DNA from: CAZCDS01 sp964497585
GTDB taxonomy: Bacteria > Desulfobacterota > Desulfomonilia > Desulfomonilales > Desulfomonilaceae
NCBI GenBank assembly: GCA_964497585.1
Contig: CAZCDS010000001.1
Span: forward strand, 124,001 to 188,000
DNA: 64,000 nt
Reading direction: 5' to 3'
In this document: positions 42,675 to 50,900 of the stretch, piece after piece
Position numbering within the stretch: position 1 is the first letter of the stretch
How the letters are laid out: each line of letters starts with the position of its first letter
Translations under genes and position numbers: made by a program
The notes under the pieces: model-generated
Seen by the model: the letters and a program-made list of their open reading frames with translations, nothing else
What the model was told of the DNA's origin: nothing
The model's database searches: none

Positions 42675-43016
42675 CTATGGGACCTGGAAGAGAGCGTCCT
42701 GCTGTCTCTCGGTTTGCAAGCCTCTCCCGGCGTCTCCGGTTTTCGCAGTTTTCGGTTTGCAAGAGAAAGTCCGCGCTTGGCGGCTTTGAGAGCCCATTTC
42801 AGGGGCGCCCTTTTGCCGGCGCTTCTGGAGCGGGGTTTGGAGGGGTCGGAAGGTAGGGTTTAGTAGGCGGGTGTTCAAGCCTTTGTCGGGCATCAGACTT
42901 CCTGTGACTTTGTAGCCGAGGTTCTTCAGAGAGCTGGCGAGGTCTTCGGCCAGCATGATGTCATCTTCGACGATAAGGATTCTTGTAGTGGCAGCAGCTT
43001 CTGATTCGTATGTCAC
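42675..43016 (-). pseudogene. Truncated response regulator
   Basis: The frame starts at a GTG at 43016 and encodes an ordinary receiver N-terminus (RILIVEDDIMLAEDLASSLKNLGYKVTG) for about 40 residues, to about 42890. After that the sequence becomes a Gln/Arg/Lys-rich tail with no receiver character. The phospho-acceptor Asp, switch Thr and Lys are all missing. It was probably part of a hybrid or CheY-type protein paired with the chemoreceptor encoded just upstream and was cut by a deletion or insertion. Confidence 0.65.
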
Positions 43017-43063
43017 GGCCCGGCTCCCGCCTTGCAATATTGTTCTTCGACCGGGAACTGGTA

Positions 43064-45160
43064 TCAAACCTTGTAGTGCTCCACCATTTCTTTGAGTTGC
43101 CCACCAAGATCGTTCAGTCTCCTGGCAGCTCCTTCCAGTTGGTTCATGGCTTCACGGTTTTGCTGCACTGACGCCTGGATGTTTACCATGGCATGTGAAA
43201 TCTGGTCCACGCCCTGAGCCTGCTGGTGGCTGGAGGAGTCAATGAGAGTTGCTGCCTGTGAAGACGCGCCCACACTTTTGGCGAGCATCTCGATGGAGTC
43301 TCCTGCAAGCCCTGATTGTTGAACGCCTAAATCCACGGCTTTATTTCCCTGTTCCGTGGCCATAACCGCCGCACTGACCCACTTTCGGGTATCCTCCAGG
43401 ATGTTGCGAACATGATCCGTGGCCTCCTTGGACTGATCGGCAAGGGTCTTGATCTCCTGTGCTACCACTGCAAATCCTTTCCCCTGGTCGCCCGCCCTGG
43501 AAGCTTCTATGGAAGCGTTCACTGCGAGGAGGTTGGACTGGTCCGCCAGATCTTGCACCGTAGCGATGATCTCTTCAATGGCCTGAGTTTGGTCGCTGAG
43601 CCTCACCACCGTCTCACCAATGGCTCCCATATGGTCCTTGATGACTCTTATTGCGCTGACAGTGTCTTCGGTAGCTTTCCTTCCCTTCTCTGATATTGCC
43701 ACTGCTTTTTCAGAATCCAGCGCCACCTGCTTTGCCTTTTCACCGGCTGCTTGTGCCGAATGTTTCATCTCCTCCACAGTGGTCGAGGTCTCGGATACTG
43801 CTGAATAGGTCTGCACGATGGTCTCTACAACCTGAGAGACCGTCGTTGTGATTTCTGCTGCAGCCTGGCTCAGGACAATCACCCCTTCGCGCACCTGGCC
43901 GGTCTGAGTCCGCAGGTTCTTAGCCATAATGTTCAGCGCTTCGCAGAGTCTACCGAATTCATCTCTACTCCTAACGTCGACCTCCTTGGTCAGGTCGCCT
44001 TGGCTGATAGATTGAGCAAGCTCCATTGCATTCTTGACGGGCTTGGTGATGGTACCAGCCAGCGAATATGCTACCAGCAAGCACGTGCCTACAACGACAA
44101 CCGTGCCCAAAAGAAGGATTCGATGCGCATTCTCTTCTGTGTCTTTGGCCTGTTTGTCGCGTTCTTTGAGAGATTCTTCTTCTGCTTTCCTAAAAGTTCC
44201 CATGAATCCTCTGAGCTCGTCAAAAATCTTCTTGGCTTCTCCTTTGGCCACTACTTCTTTCACGTCAGCCATGGTCTTCGATTTGGCGATTTGCCTGCGA
44301 AGCGCAATATTGGGATCGACTACATCACGGATCCACTCTTTCATTACGGATTCCATTTCCCCAAGCAGCTTCAGTTGTGCCGGGTTTTCGGAGACCAGCT
44401 TTTTCTGCTTCTGGATGAGGGCAAATAGGCGCGTTCTTCCATCCTCGTAGGGCTCCAGGAATTCTTCCTTACCAGTTAGAAGGTAACCGCGCATTCCGGT
44501 TTCCATGTCAATCGCAGCAGAAAGAATTTCCTGAGCCTGCACAATAACCTGATAGATGTGTTCCACCCGTCCGGCCGTCTTACGCAGACTTTGGAGGTCG
44601 GTCTCGTTTCCTTCTTTTTTCTTCAGTTCGGCGAGCCGTTGTTCTTCCGTCCAGATAAGCTCTCGCGCATGTTGCCGGAACTTGTCGGAATATGTCTTCC
44701 CGCGCCCTTCTGCCACAAGAGCCTCCATATCCGTCATATCTTTCCCTCGGCCGACTTCCCTGCGTAGGGTGATCAATGGATCTGCCACTTTCGTCTGCCA
44801 CGCTCCAATGACTTCTTCGGCCCGGCCCAGCAGCTCGACCTGCTTGGAGTCATTGCTCACAGTCTTCTTCAGGCCTCCAAAGTCCTCATGGATAGTCGCC
44901 ACAGCCGTGTTATATGGATCGAGGTACTCTTCTTTACCTGTCAACAGGTATCCACGCATCCCCGTTTCCATATTGATCGCATCCGCCTCAATTGTCTGGG
45001 CCTTTTGGATAACCCTGTGGGTATGATCCGTCCGTCGGAAACTCTCCAGAACTGAATCAATACTCATCCATGCTACCCCGGACAGAGCTATGGCCAGTAC
45101 GATCGGCGCTGAGTACCCCGCCATCATCTTGCTTCTCAGACCCAAGTTTCCTAATCTCAT
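43064..45160 (-). CDS. Chemoreceptor with two tandem CHASE3-type sensor domains
   Basis: A 698-residue methyl-accepting protein. TM1 is at about 17-36. Two copies of a CHASE3-like helical domain follow, at about 40-190 and 195-345, each with the signature METGMRGYLLTGKEE. TM2 is at about 350-372, then HAMP (ITKPVKNAMELAQSISQGDL) and a signalling domain with tip DQSNLLAVNASIEASRAG and GKGFAVVAQEIKTLADQS. The tip sequence differs from that of the receptor at 1.7 kb, so they may feed different CheA proteins. The start at 45160 has an aggagg site. The upstream frame ends in an ATGA overlap. A chemoreceptor as cargo of an integrative element is uncommon. Confidence 0.92.
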   Translation of the reverse strand: MRLGNLGLRSKMMAGYSAPIVLAIALSGVAWMSIDSVLESFRRTDHTHRVIQKAQTIEADAINMETGMRGYLLTGKEEYLDPYNTAVATIHEDFGGLKKTVSNDSKQVELLGRAEEVIGAWQTKVADPLITLRREVGRGKDMTDMEALVAEGRGKTYSDKFRQHARELIWTEEQRLAELKKKEGNETDLQSLRKTAGRVEHIYQVIVQAQEILSAAIDMETGMRGYLLTGKEEFLEPYEDGRTRLFALIQKQKKLVSENPAQLKLLGEMESVMKEWIRDVVDPNIALRRQIAKSKTMADVKEVVAKGEAKKIFDELRGFMGTFRKAEEESLKERDKQAKDTEENAHRILLLGTVVVVGTCLLVAYSLAGTITKPVKNAMELAQSISQGDLTKEVDVRSRDEFGRLCEALNIMAKNLRTQTGQVREGVIVLSQAAAEITTTVSQVVETIVQTYSAVSETSTTVEEMKHSAQAAGEKAKQVALDSEKAVAISEKGRKATEDTVSAIRVIKDHMGAIGETVVRLSDQTQAIEEIIATVQDLADQSNLLAVNASIEASRAGDQGKGFAVVAQEIKTLADQSKEATDHVRNILEDTRKWVSAAVMATEQGNKAVDLGVQQSGLAGDSIEMLAKSVGASSQAATLIDSSSHQQAQGVDQISHAMVNIQASVQQNREAMNQLEGAARRLNDLGGQLKEMVEHYKV

Positions 45161-45448
45161 GACCACCTCCTGCCAGGCGCAATTCCACTAATTTCAGTCC
45201 CAACTTGGTTGAACTCCGGCTTGCTGGACGGGGGAAAACCCCATTCGCCTGAAACCTCTTCCCTCTTGACTGAGTATACCTCGGAGAGAGCCTTCGAGAA
45301 CAGCTTAGCGTATTGTGCGTTGTCGTGTCGAGGATCACTACCATCCTGAGACGGCCATGATCTCACCGAGAAAACGACGGAGTTCCGTCCACGTGGTGTC
45401 TCCGCAAAAGGCGTCATCCTCCTGGGGGGTGAGGATCGATTCACACAT
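45157..45448 (-). pseudogene. Small gene upstream of the chemoreceptor, probably frameshifted
   Basis: An ATG at 45448 with an aggag site opens a 36-codon frame (MCESILTPQEDDAFCGDTTW) that overlaps the end of the XRE gene by 8 bp and stops at 45338. A second frame (QDGSDPRHDNAQYAKLFSKALS) continues from there to 45157, where its TGA overlaps the chemoreceptor ATG. Coupling at both ends suggests that one protein of about 95 residues was broken by a single-base shift near 45345, or that the 36-residue peptide is the product. Function unknown. Confidence 0.45.
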
Positions 45449-45851
45449 TGCCGGTCTCCTGTGGTAGTGCGTACTTGCTCGGCCCGAATGCGAGCCATCC
45501 GGGGTCACAGCCGAGAATTTCAGCGATTTGCTCGACTTTGGCAAGTCTCGGAGCTCCGCCATGTCTCCAGTAGAGGAGAGTAGCGTGCGAGACCCCAATC
45601 CGGCGTGCAAAGGTCCCGTAATGCTCTCCATTCTTGAACTGCACGAGCCGGCGGAAAAACGGAGGCATCTGCGCATATTCTTCCGTGCTCGGGGCGTAGA
45701 CGGAACCTTTCGGCAGGGTCACTGCCTGCTCGACTGTCCAGCCTGTCTTCAATCGGTGATGAAGAACCTGCCGCTTGACACCTAACCGTCTCGCCCATTC
45801 GGAGACAGTCAAGGCTTCGCCGTCATGCTCGATAATGCGGGGAACGGACAT
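45441..45851 (-). CDS. Double helix-turn-helix regulator (XRE-like)
   Basis: A 136-residue protein starting MSVPRIIEHDGEALTVSEWA at 45851, fixed by a ggagg site. The first HTH (LTVSEWARRLGVKRQVLHHRLKTGWTVEQAV) is of a type common in phage proteins. The second (FARRIGVSHATLLYWRHGG, then VEQIAEILGCDPGWLAFG) is Cro/CI-like. It probably acts as a repressor or regulator of the island and reads into the small gene and chemoreceptor downstream. Confidence 0.78.
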   Translation of the reverse strand: MSVPRIIEHDGEALTVSEWARRLGVKRQVLHHRLKTGWTVEQAVTLPKGSVYAPSTEEYAQMPPFFRRLVQFKNGEHYGTFARRIGVSHATLLYWRHGGAPRLAKVEQIAEILGCDPGWLAFGPSKYALPQETGNV

Positions 45852-46603
45852 ACTTTCATACCTCCTATGCAAGACTGTGGACGCGACCCCTCTTAGAGGA
45901 GACGGCTCCCTGGGGGTTCGCCGTTGAAGGGTCCTGAATAAGAGGCTGATGCAAGGGGTAGGAGCGGGGAAGATTCCTGAATGCAGTGGGTCCCCCCTAT
46001 AATGCCCGTGGTCGGATGGAATTGTCAAGTGTACCGGGAAACTAGAACGATTTCGCGCGATTAATACAAATAGTTAAAGATATCTTATTGGAATTGAGTA
46101 GGAATCCTCGCGCGACCTGGGAACCTTTCTCCACTCCCACTGTCTGAACACGGAGACTCCTTACACGAAAAGTCTTGGTCGGTTTTGCGCAGAGAGGGCC
46201 CCCCAGAAGGTCTTCTCTGTGCCTGTGGTGACACGCGCGTTCGGAGTCAGAATCATCGGAAAGGGGGATGTCGTGCCAAGTCTTGTCATGATTGTATGCT
46301 TGCTCTCCTTATGGAAACAGCTTGACTGCCACATCCTGACAGAGATATCCTGATGAGGCCCACCTGTGCCACGCTCTTAACCTTCCTTTTGGAGTAACTC
46401 TAATTCTGATGGAAGACTGGCCGGCAATAGCGATTTGCGGACAAGACTATGTGTTATCGTTTGGACGGGATATCGTCTTCGTCACCGAGGCCGAATGAGA
46501 AGATATCTCAGGCCCCAATAAACGGCAGCCGAACTTCAGCAAGCCAACGAAACAGCTCCAGTTCTTGCCGAACCGAAAAGAGCGCTAGAAAGGGTACCAA
46601 TCC
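45852..46603. other. Divergent intergenic region
   Basis: About 750 bases between the minus-strand XRE gene and the plus-strand membrane gene. AT-rich around 46050-46100. No gene, RNA or clear repeat could be supported; short open frames here lack ribosome sites. Confidence 0.35.
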
Positions 46604-47443
46604 ATGCCCGAACCAACCCACGGCCAAACGTCCCTGGAATTGGTGAAATACTCCAGGAAGGCAGTCGCCTGCCTATCCCTTTCCTTTGGTCTGTTTATCG
46701 TAGCCGTAGTGGCCACCACTCTTGGAGTACCCGGGACACGAGTATGCTTGCTGGCATCGTTTGGATTCTTCCTTTGGGCCTGCTACTGCGTGGTGAAGAG
46801 AAAGGGGTATTGGCCGGGATGGACGATACTGGGAGTTCTATGTTGGGTAGGCCTCTTCATTCTGGTTCTCCTTCCCGACAAGCACCGGGACGATCCCGTC
46901 GTACAACAGAGGAGGCTGGAAGGCAGAGGCGATATGCGTGGGCTGAATTCCGCAACTTACGTTGCAACGCCCTTGTTCCTCGTCTTGCTCTTCGTAATGG
47001 CCCTTGCAATGCCGATGTATATATCATATAGACGAACAGCTTGTGACACAACCGCTCGTCAGGATCTTGAGAATCTACGTGTAGCATATGTACGTTTTAA
47101 GAATGATCCTAACAATCACGACAAGAAAGCCCCTCTCAGACTAGAGAATTTGCTGGGATCGTACTATGGTTGGGGAGGCACTTCCTGGAAATGCGAGACC
47201 AGAATAAAATACGATCATGAGCGACAAGAGGTTTACGCTGTTGCCTTGAGAGGATCAGAACCGGCGGGTGAAGGGACGCGGTACATCTTTCAGCTGAACC
47301 TCTCAGGAGAGGTCCCTGAGTGGAAGACCAAAAGAGCGTTGTTCCGTCAGGAGGAATTCGCCCCTTATACAATGGTGGGAAACGGACGCCAGCAAAGCTG
47401 CTTTGACAGTAGCGGTAATCTGTTAGCCGGGTGCCGCCATTGA
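46604..47443 (+). CDS. Membrane protein with four TM helices and a pilin-like segment
   Basis: A 279-residue protein, ATG preceded by aaaggg. Three N-terminal membrane helices (about 21-41, 46-63, 73-91) are followed by a fourth (about 117-138). The fourth runs into ALAMPMYISYRRTACDTTARQDLENLRVAY, which closely resembles the hydrophobic N-terminal helix and start of the globular domain of type IV pilins and pseudopilins (AxPxFxxYRxKAxxxxAxxDLxN). The C-terminal 110 residues are beta-rich with a Cys pair (KCETR, SCFDSSGNLLAGC). There is no prepilin peptidase site at the N-terminus. A related type of fusion occurs in some deltaproteobacterial membrane proteins; function unknown. Confidence 0.72.
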   Translation: MPEPTHGQTSLELVKYSRKAVACLSLSFGLFIVAVVATTLGVPGTRVCLLASFGFFLWACYCVVKRKGYWPGWTILGVLCWVGLFILVLLPDKHRDDPVVQQRRLEGRGDMRGLNSATYVATPLFLVLLFVMALAMPMYISYRRTACDTTARQDLENLRVAYVRFKNDPNNHDKKAPLRLENLLGSYYGWGGTSWKCETRIKYDHERQEVYAVALRGSEPAGEGTRYIFQLNLSGEVPEWKTKRALFRQEEFAPYTMVGNGRQQSCFDSSGNLLAGCRH

Positions 47444-47494
47444 CTGGCTCACCCATGATGATAGATTCCGAATGCTGAGAGGATCTGACCGAGC

Positions 47495-47764
47495 ATGAAA
47501 GAAAACGCTGAAGCAAGCAGGAACTTCCTATCGGAGGGGACCGAGGCAGAATTTGGGCGTGGAGTGGAGGTATCTACGACTGGGATCCTTATATTCGGCC
47601 TCTTCACTTTCTGGATCTATACCGTATGGAGTTACCACCGATTGGTGCAAGACCTTGGCCGGAAACCTGAACCACGGCATAATAGTCCCGTACTTGTCTC
47701 GTCTCTGTTTCATGCGGCTCAATGCCGTGCACCGGGTGACAGTAACTCCGTCGACATCTTCTAA
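47495..47764 (+). CDS. Small membrane protein, 89 aa, DUF4234-like start, possibly truncated
   Basis: A hydrophilic N-terminus, then TTGILIFGLFTFWIYTVWSYHRL near residues 27-50, which resembles the first helix of DUF4234-type membrane proteins. The sequence then changes to a low-quality tail (RHNSPVLVSSLFHAAQCRAPG). A full member would have two more helices, so it is probably cut short or frameshifted. It lies 51 bp after the pilin-like membrane gene and is likely cotranscribed. Confidence 0.45.
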   Translation: MKENAEASRNFLSEGTEAEFGRGVEVSTTGILIFGLFTFWIYTVWSYHRLVQDLGRKPEPRHNSPVLVSSLFHAAQCRAPGDSNSVDIF

Positions 47765-47776
47765 TCCGGGGGTCTT

Positions 47777-47953
47777 ATGGCAAACAAGGTCCATTTCAGG
47801 GTTGGCGTGTTGCTCACGTCACTTGTCGTGGTCATTGTGCCTGCGTCAGAAGTAGGCGTAATTGAATTCGGCAAGCACATGGTGCTCATCGGGGCCGCAG
47901 GTCTCGGGCGTCTGGATGACGTGCAGGATTGCTGTTGCTCCAGCCTTGATTAG
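47777..47953 (+). CDS. Putative small membrane peptide, 58 aa
   Basis: MANKVHFRVGVLLTSLVVVIVPASEVGVIEFGKHMVLIG, a single hydrophobic helix, ending in a Cys-rich tail (DCCCSSLD). Preceded by a ggggg run. It may be the remains of the membrane gene before it, or no gene at all. It ends 10 bp before the convergent TPR-CHAT stop. Confidence 0.3.
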   Translation: MANKVHFRVGVLLTSLVVVIVPASEVGVIEFGKHMVLIGAAGLGRLDDVQDCCCSSLD

Positions 47954-47962
47954 CCATTCCAC

Positions 47963-50900
47963 TCAGTCCACTTCTCCCACGAGTATGAAGGGCGCCCAGA
48001 AAAACGGATGGTCATATCCCGCTTCTCTTATCTCTTTCCTGGCCAGCCGGAGCGCTTCCAACTTGGACTTTTCTTCCTTGAGGTGCTGGAAGAAGCTCTC
48101 AACCATTTGAACCGAAGATGCCTGGGCTACGGACCACAGGCTCATGAGAACACTCTTGGCTCCCGCATACTGAAAGGCCCGGCCCATTCCCATCGTGCCT
48201 TCGCCTGAGATACGGCGGCCCAGACCGGTTTGACACGCGGTGAGAGCAACGACGTCGGAGTTCAGCTTCAGGCCCATGACCTCGCTCATTCTTAGAAAGC
48301 CGTCTTGTCCCTCTGGTTGATACGGCAACGTCAACACCAACACCGGCTCCTGAATGCCTGGAAGGTCCTTACCGAAGTAACCGTGAGTGGCAAAAAGCAT
48401 TGAAGCGTATTCATGGAGGGGTTTATTGAACAGTGTAGGTTTTGCGGCTTCCATGCCAGAATATTCATCGGTCTTGCCGGGGTCCAGCTGTTTAACGCTC
48501 TCCCCAAGTTCGCCGGTCAACGGCAGTCTCGGAAAGGTTAGTCCGATCTCGGTCTTGATGGTCATGAGCTTGTCAACCAGCTTTCCCGGAAGCGCTTTCC
48601 TCTTCTTCTGAGCCATCCGACTGACGCGAGGATCTTTGGTGTCGAAAACAGGATCAACCATGACAAGCCGCCTTGTTCCTCCCTTCTTGCCTTTTCCGAA
48701 AGTCCTGGCTAGCGTTAGAGCAGTAACGGATTGATAGTACGAAATTCGGTTCCGATCCGCGAAGAATTCTGCCCCTGAAACGTAGGGTATCTTCTTGTCG
48801 GTCTCTACTCTGCCGCCTTTGTTGAGCACGAGCATCTCAAAGGGCAGGATACCGAGACTGTCATCCGGGATTACTATTACCGAGGCACCTTTAGGCAGAT
48901 CGAAGAGTATGTCTCCGAGCAAGATGTCAGCCAATCTCTTGCCTGTCGGCAGGTCGAAGGAACGGAGCTTCAATCCGATGCTATCGCCAGGCTCTATCTC
49001 AAGCGGTTCTCTGAATTTCCGGACAAGCCCGTCCAGATCCTTTCTTGGTACCTGTTTGAACAGTCCCTTGATCAGATCTCTCCCTTTGATGAGGTAGATG
49101 ATGACCCCCGAATCGGTAACATCATAGCTCAGGACCCATTCGCTTCCCTTTAGCGCTGTCTGCGACAGTTCCATAGGTTCCGGGTACTTGGTGGCCGCGA
49201 ATAGAGGATACTGCTCGCGCAGCATCTTGATGTGGGCCTTGAGCTTCTCTTCGAAGGTATTGATCTGAGGCTCAAGAGATTTGACGACCAGCTTGTTCTG
49301 TTTCTCGTACGCCTTCTGCCTTCGCTTCTTCAGGGCTGCAAGCTGATCGTTGATCTGTTCGTCTTCCCTGAGGATTTCTGTTGGAACGTCCAACCCCACT
49401 GCTTCGGATAGCCTCGACATTGCCTCCGCAAACACACGGGCTTTGGTATACTCCGATCCCTTGAGGGCCTCGGTGGGTTTGTTCATTCGCATCAGAACTC
49501 GCGCCAAGCCTTCATACGGCGCTGTCCTGAAAAGACCGTTTATTCTCGCATCAAAGAATTTCTCTCGCTGAGCCCGGGTGAGGCTTGTCCTCAGATTTTC
49601 GGTAAAGGCAACAGCTTTCCTGAAGTATTCCGCGGCCCTGCCGTTGTCTTTCATTCCCTCGTAAGTCAGTCCGAGGCCGGTATATGCGGTGAAGAGGTCG
49701 TTGGCATCTCGGTTTCTTTCAGCCGATTTGAGAAGCTTCTCGTAGACTTCTTTTGCTCTTTGGTATTCCTTTTTGAGCAGGAAGAACCTACCGCTGGTAG
49801 ATGGAAAACCTACCTCTTTGACAAGTGGTTCCGCTCGCTGAAAATCCCCCTCATCCAGGTACAGGTTCGCCAACAGATTCTTGGACGCCTTCGTGGGAAC
49901 CTTGATATTTAGCAGGATCGCAAGGCCTTGCAGGATTTTCTCCTTGGCCTTGGGTCTGTCTCCTTGGCTTATGTAGATCGCACCCAGATTGTTTAGATTT
50001 ACCGCCTGACCATGCAGGTCCTTCAATTCTCTGCAAATGGCCAGAGACTTCCTGTAATATGACACGGCCTTGGAATATAAGCCCCAATCGGCGTACACAG
50101 AGCCAAGGTTGGCCAAGGCAGTCCGCTCGCCACTGGGAATCTTCAGATCTCGGTACATTGCCAAAGACTGCTCGAAATTTGATGCCGCCTTGTCGTACTG
50201 ACCCCAACTCCGGTATACGACTCCCAGGTCGTTCAGGGTTGTCGCTTCCCCGCCCGGATCCTTCAGATCTCGAAATATAGCCAGAGACTGCTCGGTGTAC
50301 AATACGGCCTTGGAATATTGGCCCCGATCGTGGTAAATTCCGCCAAGGTTGCCCAGCGCCCTCGCTTCCCCACTGGGCGTCTTCAGATCTCGGCACATGG
50401 CCAAAGACTGCTCGTAATAAGATACAGCCCTGGGATATTTGCCCCACATGGAGTATACAGTTCCCAGGCTGATTAGGACCTGTTCTTCGGCTAGACGATC
50501 TTTCAATTTGCGGAAGATGGACAGAGATTTCTTGACATACCGTATAGCCTTTTCATACTGACCCCAAGAGGCATAGACCTCCCCCAGCTTTTCCAGGGAT
50601 ATCCCTTCCCCACGCGGGTGCTTCAGGTCACGAAAAATCGCCAGAGACTGCTCGAAATTGGACACAGCCTTTTCATGCTGACCCCAAATCTTATATACCG
50701 CGCCCAGCCTGCCCAGGGTCTTCGCTTGACCGCTTGGGTCCTTAAGATCTCTCGTGATGGCGAGAGACTTCCTGTAATACGACACTGCCTTGTCATACAG
50801 GCCCCAGTCCGCAAAGACTTGGCCCAAGAAGCTCAGGGTTTCCCCTTCGCTTCGACGGTCCTTCAACGCTCGGGCTATTGCCAGAGACTGCTCGTAATTT

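Noticed and set aside
42325..42863. Two overlapping + strand open frames of 154 and 137 codons
   Set aside because: No ribosome site, no recognisable sequence, and composition unlike neighbouring genes. The minus strand here carries the tail of the truncated response regulator.
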